Shown here piece by piece: positions 53,640 through 64,000 of a DNA stretch of 64,000 bases (the stretch's first letter is position 1; the number at the start of each line of letters is the position of its first letter). A program made the translations under genes and the position numbers. Source of the DNA: Varroa destructor (taxonomy: Eukaryota > Arthropoda > Arachnida > Mesostigmata > Varroidae); contig NW_019211456.1 of assembly GCF_002443255.2 (NCBI RefSeq), forward strand, positions 32,981,341-33,045,340. The letters run 5' to 3'. The notes beneath the pieces were generated by a model that searched no databases, was not told the origin of the DNA, and worked only from the letters and a program-made list of their open reading frames with translations.

Positions 53640-56600
53640 ATCCCCCTATTAAGATATCGGCAGACAAACACGCTCCGCGTTAAGAAGGCTGATTCCGTGT
53701 AGTCTTATGATGTTAACGTCTAGCTTGCATTCTTATGTGCTAGAAGTTTTTTGAAACTCAATGTTTCGTGATGAACACTATATGTCAAATGTTTATTATG
53801 AAAATGACCATAAGCTTTAGGTCGATGAATACTGTTCCAATAAGCAACTTACAATTTGGAACTCTACTTGCTTTGTCAGAGAACGTGTTGTAGCTCCAAA
53901 CGTAATTTTTAAAATAAGACACAGCTGGAGTAGGACTCAGTTACGTTTTTATATGTAAGTTATAAGAACTTGTTTGTAACGTGTACGACATCAGCTTGCA
54001 ATTCCTCTTTTTACTATTCTTCTAAGTCCAAGTCACAGCATAAAGTTATGTCTACATCGTAAAGGTTGTCGTAGTTTAAAACTATGTTAAGCGCCCAGCT
54101 TCATCATTTCGGTGAATAATAAATCATCTAAAAAACGCTTTAGAATAATTTTTTGATAAAAATTCATGAACGCGAGTGTATGTTATTACGAGACGTAGTG
54201 GGCCATTCAATAACTTCTTCATAAAGTTCTCTGCCCCGTGGCTTATTTACCCTTAGAACTTAAGGGCCGGCAAAGCTTGTCGCAAGCGAACGCAGTTAGG
54301 GCTGCTGGTGTTGTAGGCCCCGCCGTTGCAACTTATAGGGACTGTACATCGTTAGACACAGCATTTCTCGGCGTATAGCAGCAGAAACGGGTTCCAGTTA
54401 GTCGATCTAAGTACTACATACCGAAAAAATAGGCTCATTGAGGCAATCGCTCCATTGGCCTCGTTCCCGTTTCAGGAACGGGTGCCGCCATGACAGCATC
54501 ATGTCATGAACGACTCAGTCCTCGAAGGACATTGCGCGGTCTGCACAAAGAAGTTGCTCCAGAATAACCTAACGTAACTGTAGGCTTGTTGACGTTAAAC
54601 CGAGCGGAAAAATGCTAACGCAAAGATATTCGCCGTTGAACAAGGTGACAACGATAGCCCAGTTATATACTTCTACGGTCTAGAGATAAGCATGATATTA
54701 TTTAATTAAAAAAAAATTTAGACGATCGTTTCCAAGTTTTCGCGGTCAATACGCTTAATAGTATGATAAATATGGTCTATAGACGCTGCAACCCCCATGT
54801 TCCGTTTCCAGTATATGGTTCGTTGAATCTTTCCAGGCGTTCACTTTACCCGCAGCACAAAAAACCTTCCTTAAATCACTTGGATTATGGTTGGTATTGT
54901 TTTAAAGAGTCTAGAGTCAACGTGAAAAGGCGACATATCCATTTTTACCTCTCGTTCACGGACGTTGCTGTTCCCTGAAATGGGCCCCACGTACGCGCTT
55001 CCATCCTCTCTCCGCCTCATTGTACGGCTTTCGATAGTCACCATCTTTTGCTGATCCAAAAAAGACGAGATGAGGTGAGCCCGGTGTTATCCGATGACAA
55101 CGACTCGCTACTTCACCCAAACATCTTAGGAGTTCGTTCGAAATTGTAAAAACGTAGGGATTGCCCGGCTATATATATACGCTGCTTTTGATTGCAATAA
55201 AATTGCAAAGTATCTTCGTTTGCCCACCTTCAGAGATGACCCGAGTTCGTTACCTGGCTTCACCTCATGCTCAAATTAGAAGCAAGCAGCAGAATTTGCT
55301 GATTAGTCGTTACTTGCGATGTTTGTTCAGCATCGAGTAAAACGAGGGATATATTTGGAGATAAAAGCCGTGAACAAGAAGCAGTGTCCATAACTTAATC
55401 GTGTCTAGAGGTCCCGATCGAACATACCACTTAGCACCCAATCTTTGCTATCCTAACGTCATTTGCTTTTTGGGATCGATAGCGATATTATTGTTACTAC
55501 GGGAAGATATGGGGCATTGAATATGAGCTTACTTTGGTCGGAGTTCCTTCGAGTATTTCGGAAGAAAGGACCAATATGGCACAGGGAAACTCTGGTCACC
55601 CATTCGAAATTATGAGTCTGTTTTAACCCTTTAACTTAGCCATCTGCTAGTACAGTGATAATAGCGCAACTGCCGGTCGCGTACAGCTATTAATCGGGCT
55701 GCTGTTCTTTTTGGTCTGAACAAGGAATCAGCGTGCAGGGACGTAGCCTTCCTTACAACGACGACTGGTCCAATTTTCCTCTTGTCCGTGTTGCATCATT
55801 TCCATACGCTCTCGGAATATACCGTACCCTATTTCTGCTTTTCTCTAATTCTCTCGTTCGTTTTCCCTGTAACTTTCTCGCCTGAGAGTAGCGCCTAAAC
55901 GCCCCACTGCGCCTCGAGACAAATATCTTGACCCACGTCGCCAGCTTTCCGAAATGGACGAAGACTTAGACTGTACCTGAAGAGTCCCATATTAGTAGGA
56001 GAGCTTTAAGTAAGTTTCAAGCTCTTCGTGGTGGGCACGGCAACAATAGTGCCAATCTTTAGAGCCAGCCAGCAAACCAGCCGACTCAGTTTTTAATCTG
56101 GTAGCAGAACTTTTCTGCTTTAACGGCGTAAACAGGGTTTGCTTTTGCCTGCTTCGGTTGCCGTTTTCATCTGTCCACGGGCTTCATGCATCTTAATCTT
56201 TTATCGCGCCGTAGAGGTCCTTCAGTCGAAAGTAAAAAATGATTCTGTGTTCCGACGACGATCGCGTTGTGTCTTTACTCGATGCTGCTTTCTGTAAAAA
56301 TACCTATTTTTCAACAAATGTGTGCCGACTATTTATTTATAGTGAATATCCTATTGGCAATATTGCAGTTCAGCGTAGCTTGGCCTATCTAGCTGTTTAG
56401 TACCATAACAGCATAGCCAGGTCTGGTTCTTCCCTTGGATGAAAGACGTCGAGGCTCGTTTGTTGAAAAACACCTACAGTTCTTAACAGCTCGGCTCCTT
56501 TCATCCTACTTTCCATCGTCATAGGCGTGTTCGGCTAATATAAAGACAGTGACTTCTTTGACAGAACTGATATGAGAAATATTTACTAGCTCAATAAGTA

Positions 56601-56734
56601 TCATAATGGCCGCCGAAAGAGCCATTGTGAATGGCGGCGGATAATGGCGCCAAATAATTGTGTGTTAGGCTACTAAACACAGTATTCGATCGGGTTGCCT
56701 GTTGGGCTAATATCGGACTTATATAGAATGGTAA
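53640..56734. other. No gene recognised
   Basis: Short open frames at 54763-54978 (+) and 54871-55059 (-) only. A GC-rich ATGGCCGCC ... GGCGGC dyad lies near 56605-56640, directly before the SINE remnant. Confidence 0.45.
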
Positions 56735-56830
56735 TGGCGGCTGAGGGTAATGGAAAGCTGCAATGTAAGGCTAAATCAGGACGGCCCATGCGGGATTGAA
56801 CCGGAGTAGTTTATGTGGCGGTACTGAGGA
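56735..56830 (-). mobile_element. Remnant of a second tRNA-derived SINE family
   Basis: On the minus strand, CCGGTTCAATCCCGCATGGG (a good B box with flanks) is followed by CCGTCCTGATTTAGCC. A B box followed closely by a CCTGATTTAG string is a junction I recall from insect and other invertebrate SINEs. The A-box part upstream is too diverged to place, so the end at 56830 is approximate. It differs from the other four copies, which lack the CCTGATTTAG string. Confidence 0.45.
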
Positions 56831-57341
56831 AATATGCTCGATGACGACTGTACGTAGGATTATCCCTCGTAACATAGCAATTTTCACAACAGTAGACTCA
56901 ATAGATTGTGTCTGACTATTTTTCTGATTGAGCTGCTCCCTAAGTTTACTGTTTGTGCCGGGAATGTCTGGCGGGGCTCTATGGTCCCTATCAGACAATG
57001 GACTTGGGTGGTCGGCAGCCCGCCTACTTGCTTATTTCCTCACTTACACACAAAATCCCGCCTTCGATAAACGGTTTGTCTTCATTTGGATGAGAACCCA
57101 GTGACAACAAGTGCAACTCGCTTTCGCACAGGAATCACAGGGCCTAGAGTACTGGAGTACCTGTCTCGATTTAGTCGCGAAACTCGGGCCTTGAAGCTCG
57201 GCTTGCTTTCGGCCGCAGAAAGGTAGCTTCCCCAACGGGCCATTCGTGCCAAACGCTAGCAGGTTTGTTAGTCTGAGAAAAGCAGGGAAATCACGGCGTC
57301 AGTTCGGGCGCATCAGACGGCCTCCGAGAATCCTCTATATT

Positions 57342-57493
57342 TCGTGTTTTACGTCCGGCATCACCGTTAGGCATTTCACCAGACAATTGACTCTCTGCAC
57401 AAGGCGACGTGTAGTTATGCCTGGATTCAAACCTACATCGCAACGAGTTCCTAGGGTTAGCAGGTAAATACGTTACCCACTAAGCTATCACAA
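57342..57493 (-). mobile_element. tRNA-derived SINE, copy 3
   Basis: On the minus strand the copy begins TTTTGTGATAGCTTAGTGGG (A box TAGCTTAGTGG at 57476-57486). It has the B box GGTTTGAATCC at 57423-57433, then a body with GGTGAAATGCCTAACGGTGA, and ends GCCGGACGTAAAACACG. The tRNA-like head is the best preserved in the window. It lies head to head with copy 4. Confidence 0.8.
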
Positions 57494-57560
57494 AAAATTC
57501 TCAGAATAAACATACATACTCAAACATATAGCATACTATTAATAAAGAAAGGTCATAGAA
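57494..57560. other. Spacer between inverted SINE copies
   Basis: About 67 bp of AT-rich sequence separates the two tRNA-like heads. No gene or further repeat was seen. Confidence 0.7.
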
Positions 57561-57712
57561 CCCCGCGATAGCTTAGCGGCTAACGTATTGGGCTGGTAAT
57601 CTCAGGGACACGTTGCGTTCCAATCCGATCATGGAAATACTTCGTTTCATGGTGAGAGCCAGCCGTATGATGAAATGTATAGAGGCGATACTCGACGTAA
57701 AACTCGAAAAAT
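57561..57712 (+). mobile_element. tRNA-derived SINE, copy 4
   Basis: It starts CCCCGCGATAGCTTAGCGGC with a consensus-like A box at 57569-57579 (TAGCTTAGCGG). The B box is GCGTTCCAATCC (57615-57626), and the body has GTATGATGAAATGTATAGAG. The tail is GGCGATACTCGACGTAAAAC. The copy has the same length as copy 3 in the opposite direction, with heads facing. It may retain a usable RNA polymerase III internal promoter, though the B box has TTCCAA in place of TTCGAA. Confidence 0.8.
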
Positions 57713-60700
57713 AGAGGGAATAGTCATGCAGATGTTAATATGTAAACCACTGTTTAGCTGATTCGGGTGCGCAAAACTCACGGCGTCAAAATCACGGAAG
57801 AAAATGGGTTCTTTATAAGTTTTCTTTCATTGACTGTTCTTAAGTACCCGACTCTTTTTGCTCAACTCTTTCGTGCTATGCGGCAATCAAGGTGGCCAGT
57901 CACTAGAACGTAAAATAAGCGAGTAAATGGCATGGACACGTTCCTTGCGTTTATCCTAAGGACGAGTTCTTAACGAAGCTTCGGTGGTGTCGTTGCAGAC
58001 CTCTAATTCACATGCAGGCAAAGCCCATAACGCCAAAGCCAAAAGCCGCTGGTGGTGGCTTGCGCTCTTCTAGGCTTTGAATTTGAAAGGTAAAATTGAG
58101 CTATTTCCTATACAGGTAACGGTTGTACTGATCGAAGTGTTCGCTTATAAGCTTGTAGAGGTCTTGGAGAAATCGGTTCATAATTAGAGGAGCTGTCTTT
58201 TATATTGGGTACCAACATATAAGTGCTTCAAGTTCTATACGCTATATGCAAGTATCCCAAGCGCATGATGTTTCATTCGTTGTGCGATGCATAAAAGGGG
58301 GTCGGAACCGACTGGAAGCACGTATAAGCAGCTTTTGAATTGCGTTACACCGGCATATGGGTACACCTTTCTACCAAAACACGTTCCTGTTGCATACAGG
58401 CTATTTTTGACAGCTTTCTGTTTTATTTTCTTTTTATCTAAGGTTCTACCTTTTCTTGTAAATCGCTTTTAATTACCCGTTCTCCTTTTAAATTTATTTG
58501 AAATAAAGTTGTTGCTGCAACTCCTTGTGTGTTATATGACAATTTTTTTAAATCTAGCAACCGGTACGTCAACAGCTGCTTCTATTTTCGTTCGATCCAT
58601 TTTAAAGTTATGAAAAAATGTCAGTCGGTTGATATGTCCTTTGCGACATTCGCAAATCACCTGTGGTTTCATTTTCTCTCTGTTGCGATGACCGCCCTGT
58701 TTCTGATTTTCCATTTCGATTCTGATGGCAGTAGCCTCGTATGGCAGGGCTGTTTCTTTGTCCTTTGACGTTGCTGCTCCTGTGGCGCTCAACCGTCAAT
58801 CGCTGCGTACCGCGCTACGGCCCAATACACCGCTAATACTTAAGCGGCAATCGTTTCAATGTCTGACAAACTGGCTGATCCTTTTCGAGCGATTCGCACA
58901 TAGCCGTTGCGTACATTTTCCTGCAATTCCGCCCTCGACTCCAGGGCTGATCCAGCCCTTGAGTCATATTTCACCGCCACTTTTCTCACTCACTTTGTCA
59001 GTGCGTTCATACGTCTTAAAACAAAAGAAGTAGCAGGGGCACCCACATAAGCTAGCATTTTTCTCTTTCGACAACTGCTTTTGCTGCCGTTAGTGGCGGA
59101 TGCTTCTGCTACTTCTGCTTTCGTTGTTGACCAATAGACCTTTCTTTTCCTACCCATTACGTAGCTCATTGATCCCATCGCTTTTTGTATCAGCTCAAGT
59201 GATGATGGAGACGCAATATCTTCTTTAGCAGAATGATACACTCAGCTCCCCCTTCTAACGTTTTAGAGAACCTACAGACGGGAAGGGAAAATGTAACGGG
59301 GGGATACGGTGGATAAAAAGATAAACATAAAAAAGAGAGGAAGAGGAAAGGAGAGAAACACAAGATTGGTACCACCGCCTAAGCAAGTGACTTTCCCCAG
59401 CTATACAGTTAAGAGGAAGGCTACCGGCCTGGTCGCATGGTTGACCAACCTGATCATACGTAATTATCATTTTTTCGGGAACATCTACGGCTTTGCAACT
59501 GCTATAGTTTCAAACGACCAATGGGAGAGAACCATAGAGGCTGCTGCGCTGGGAGAAACTAAAGAAAAGGTACACATCAGCGAGATTCCACTCCCCAGCC
59601 TGCTTCGTTCTCCGTCTACCCGATTCGGTTAGCTCGTTTAGTTATTCATTTAGGTCCAGCGTCTACTCAGGCTGTTCCGCATCTGAACACCTGCCACCCA
59701 GGGCTATAAGCGACGGGATGGCCAAAAACGATACAATAATACGAAAACTACGCCTTTCAGTTATTATTCCTTCTGTTAGAGCAGATTCATCATTACAGTC
59801 ATCATCGCCATAGTGAACGGTGCGTTGTGTGACGAAAGAGTAATAGAAATGAAAATTTTGAATAATACTTCTAGAACGGTTAAGGTTCTCTCGGTGCAAA
59901 TATCGAAAGGAAACGAAGTCGAAGGCGAGTCCTTGCGGAGTAAATTTTGAAAATGGAGGACTATGGTTATTTGAAGCTCGACTATTTATCAACTCATTAG
60001 AATGGACCGGTGATGTTGGACGTGGAAAATAAGGAATGATATGCAATCAACGTGTAGCAAAACATCGAATAGTAAAATAACTGCGAAGCCCTCTGACAGA
60101 GGTGACCATGTTAAATGGATTATATTCCTTATGTTTTTAATTCTATTGTATGTAATACTACATATGCCTCACAAGAACCATGGGTGCTAATATTTATTGT
60201 TTTTCTTTTGTTCATGCAGCATTTGTTGGCAGGTTACAGCTGGAAAGCCCAGTTGCACGTAGCTTGAGCATATTTAATTATGCATCAGCGTGTCTTATGA
60301 ATTTATCAATGCTTTTACTGGCGCTTCATACATTAGCAGCAAGTCACACTACATCGTCAAAGCCACATGTCTTTTGGCACAGCCGCTGTTACGAACAACT
60401 GCGTACTGTTTACACTAGATATTAGTATGTATGTCCTTACTGAGGACAGGCCGTCAATCTTCAGTCTACGACTTGTTTCGACACTGCCTTATTGCTCAAT
60501 GCCGTAACCGTACTGATTCGCAAATAAAATGGCCATTCAACTCGGTCTTTGACGAAACCGAGTTATGTAATGGAGAACCTGTGAACCAAACCAGCCCACA
60601 GCAACGGCATCTACGATCTCAAACAGCGTTTCTACTACCGGTAGCGCCGTAGCATCAGCCCCTTTGCTTCTGCGAGCGAATATTTCATTCCGCCTACAAG

Positions 60701-63700
60701 TAAGTTCCTTCTATCACCCTTTCGTCTTTCGAGAAACCCAGCTCTAGTCAGCCCAGTGCAGCAAAACGCCGGCTATAAAAGACTCCCGTTACTCGAAAAT
60801 CCCCTTTGTCGCCCTCTAACACTATGTGAACGTCGCCCACTTGCCAGCCTACGCCAAGCTTCTGCTTATGTGCGTGCTTTGGTTGACCTCAGTTTCGCTC
60901 GTTCCCCGTTTTGGCCGCTACTAGTCTCCTTTGCCTTTTCGGTTTTTTGTTACATGAATGTATGGCCTGCACTTCGTTACCCTTTTCAGCTCTCCTCCAT
61001 AGTCCGCCCCTGAATCAAACATAATGTCTTTCTTGACAAAAAAGTGCTACAGCTGCGTAAACATTAGCATCATCATTGTCATTGTAGGTATTCGTGGCTT
61101 TCAAGGCTGCTTATTCCTGATGGGTGAAAAAGCAAGTTGATTGGTAGGCACGCGTCGGCCTATACGCGGCAGGGCAAGAGGAGATCAGGTTAAATTAGGA
61201 GTCGGGCCGGACTCTTAGTTGCTCCGTGTATAACTCTGTTGAGTGCGCTGTACCCGTTATACGTTCGAGTGCTATACGTTAGGTGAGAGATTTAGGAGTA
61301 GCTCCGAGGGCCCGAAGCCGAGGGAAAGCTTGGCGATGTAGACAAGAGTCCACTTCCTCTCTCTCGCCTTGCAATCAGCAGCTTGTGGAGAGTGACGTTC
61401 GGGTGGTTGAGAAGTCTAATTAAAGTCCACCGGTAGTTGCACGGACAAGAAAGACCAATAGTCAACAGAGGAGCGGGAAGGTAAAGACATGTAACATTTG
61501 CATAGATACCGAGCAGAACACATAGCAGGGGAGGATACAGCTGACCGCGGTAGCAGCTGCGATAGCGGCAAGGGTTGGGACATGCAGCATCCACTTCCGC
61601 TCACCCTTTGACCTGTCCCCGGTACCTTTTCCCGCATCCTAATGTGGGAAGAGCAACTCGATCTCACAGAAGAGCGTATATTATAGTTCAACTTCCTTAA
61701 TGATGCTGCTTTTGTTGAGGTAACCAATGATACATGGCTGAGTAACGATCCCTTGTCTTGAAGTCGATAGTGGATGTGCGTCCAGCGCGAAGTAAGAAGA
61801 TGCTAGCCTGTTTCATGTTCCATTCTTAACTTTGCTAGTGGCTTGCTTGTAGGAGCATCGTTAGAAAGGACATAATTGTTAGAGAGCATGCAGAATCAGA
61901 GCGAACAAGAGTTACAAAACCAGCGGTATTTAGCTAAACGCACCAAAAGTGGAGGGGGTTTAAATGAAGAGAATGTTGGCTGTTGCTCCTTCAAAGCCTC
62001 ACAAGATCCCGAGATACCCAACAAGAAGTGCGATAAGGAGGGACGGGGGGAAGGCAAGACAGGTGGCTGTTTGAGAAGGCCGACTGGCCATCACAAAGTG
62101 CCATTTTCAACGATCAAGCTGGCAAGGGATTCCAGTGGTCAACAGCCACAGACCCGAGTGATGTCGATTTGCTACCACTGTTACCCCGTTCGTCTGCCTC
62201 TTCAGCGGTTTTCGCGGTGATGGAGGGATCAGAGGGTACCCTTCTGTGTTCCTACTCTCTGAACTATTTTTTTTTGGTTGCATTGTTCCTTGTCACTGCC
62301 TCATCATAATAGGTGCATTCGGGGTTTGGTTCTGCTAGCTGCTTCTGCAGGCGCTACTTTTACTGCTCCTCTCGCCATTGCTGATAGCACTGAAAAAACA
62401 GTGAGTAGAAGCGAATATCGGCCGACAGTTACGCTTGGAATCTTCGCAGATCTGAAACCAAATTAAGAGATCCGTACCAGGTACAGTTCAGCGAATAGTG
62501 TAACCAGTGAAGCAGCTAGTGAATAATGCATTTCGAACTATGAAATTTTGCCACTTTGTAGTCATATGTCGTCGTCCTTATTTTCAACGTACACTTAATG
62601 TAATGTTAATACCCTATCGAGGTTCGAATAGCCATATCGGTAGTTGTTCTCGATAAAACGTCGTTTTTTTTTCTCGTGCCGACGGTTTCATTACTTGTTG
62701 CTAGTGTTATTGCGGGGATCGGGTGGTAGTGTATAGGTTACCTACGCAACCGCGGGTATTGGCATGATGATGTTGCTGTTAAGAAGATATTGTTGTCGGC
62801 GTATGATAAATTTTAAACGTAATTACAGACGGTCCTGGCTGATGAAGGAGGGAGCTTATCTGGATGCGGAACGGTGAAGGGGAAAGCGGCACTTGTATGG
62901 AACAAAATCAACGTGCCCTTATAATGATGTTCCTTTGTGCAAAAACAGGTGAAATGCTCAATAGTTAACGCGAGGTATTCACTACGTTCCCTGTAACGGA
63001 AGCATTTTAACTTAATAGGATACATCTAAAAGAAAATTGAACAATAAGAAGATAACAGAACCGAGCTGTAGAATGGACCATGTGCAAGGCGTAGAATCTT
63101 CAATTTCGATCAATTTTCAAGCTCTATGCAAATGTTTTTCTTAATCAGAAAACAGATAGACGTTGAAGAGGGCGTAAACAACGAGCTGGTTTATAGCTTT
63201 TAGATGGGAACATTCGCGCGGCTGCGGGCATTCTAGCAAATTGAAAAGAAACGTGTCTCGCTTGTGAAGTGTTGTTCTGAAGAGACATAGCGTTCGAACA
63301 CTTCCCGTTTTCGCTTCTCACAACAGGCAAAATATTATGTGAGTATCTGAGCCGCTTTAGTCTTTAAGTTAGTATTAAGCCGCTTTAAATTAATAGCTAC
63401 ATTTACATTATTTACAAGCTAATTTAGTTAATCCCTAATCACTAGTAACTCTTTACTTGTAAATAGTCCATTTTAGTACAGATTGTACAGTTTTCTTACG
63501 ATAAATCACTAGACGAGATAAAAGAATGGCCAATTGTGCCAACTTGTCCTGATCTCGGACTAACACAGTGGCTACAGGTACGTACATGAAGATACACAAT
63601 GTTTCGCAGACGCAGCTGCGGCTTCCCTAAATGTAATGCGACATTTCACATCAGTCTAATTCAGGATTAGCCGTCCTGCTATGGAACCGGGCTATTCAGT

Positions 63701-64000
63701 TAGCACATCATAGCAGAATACGACACACTTCGGGTCCCTTATATTCTGTCCATTATCATAGCTTTAAACGGACCCGAGCCCCTACCATTGATTTTTCTAA
63801 CAGGCGTTGGGAACGGATAAAAAAATGTCTTTAAAAACCGGAAAAGTGAAAATTACTTACTCTGTCTTTTCCTCGCTTTTCAAAAATGTGATGACGCTTC
63901 TGCCTTAGGGCCAGCCATAGCCTTTTACAGTAGAGGATTGGGCCAAGCCCCTTAGGAACAACCTGTTATTACCTAATTAACATGTTTGAAACGATTTAAT
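57713..64000. other. No gene recognised to the right edge
   Basis: Open frames up to 127 codons (59309-59632, 60180-60425, 60756-61013 and 61876-62220 on +; 59663-60046, 61292-61594 and 61416-61727 on -) show no domain I recognise. Several overlap on opposite strands. The one at 60180-60425 has a hydrophobic segment (LMNLSMLLLALHTLA). A GGTTCGAA string at 62623-62630 lacks a tRNA context. Confidence 0.4.

Noticed and set aside
59190..59632. Overlapping open frames on both strands with PPY-rich and Lys/Arg-rich ends
   Set aside because: The ends reflect a purine/pyrimidine-skewed stretch and no domain was recognised.
62615..62640. GGTTCGAATAGCC, a B-box-like string
   Set aside because: No A box at the right distance, no cloverleaf and no SINE tail nearby.

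Overview
The window looks like non-coding DNA from a eukaryotic, probably arthropod, genome. No open frame exceeds about 165 codons on either strand. There are no operons or Shine-Dalgarno-led genes. Base composition is moderately AT-rich with scattered microsatellites. The recognisable pieces are a decayed DD34D mariner transposon and several copies of tRNA-derived SINEs, both typical of invertebrate genomes. A mite, tick or insect would fit, but the sequence does not decide which.

Layout. At the left edge (34-183) lies a 50-codon stretch, bounded by plausible splice sites, that resembles the middle of an aldo-keto reductase. It may be an exon or pseudo-exon of a gene running in from the left. 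From about 200 to 32,900 I see no gene I can name. That span holds microsatellites, three dyad structures (9934-9951, 18175-18221 and 21044-21075), a GTGG tandem tract, and open frames of a length chance would give. The longest of these is at 23431-23928 on the minus strand.

At 33191-34143 is a broken mariner transposase. It has several stops and frame changes, and Asn stands where the third catalytic Asp is expected. From 34.4 kb to 43.5 kb nothing is recognised, although 35.55-35.96 kb and 39.38-40.1 kb are richer in G+C.

The right-hand third carries four copies of one short tRNA-derived SINE family: 43520-43677 minus, 53522-53639 plus, 57342-57493 minus and 57561-57712 plus. The last two form a head-to-head inverted pair about 70 bp apart. 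A remnant of a second SINE family lies near 56760-56830. A compound hairpin sits at 49799-49875.

No working pathway or system can be assembled from this window. The sequence supports an intergenic or intronic stretch shaped by small transposable elements, with at most one partial host exon at its left edge.
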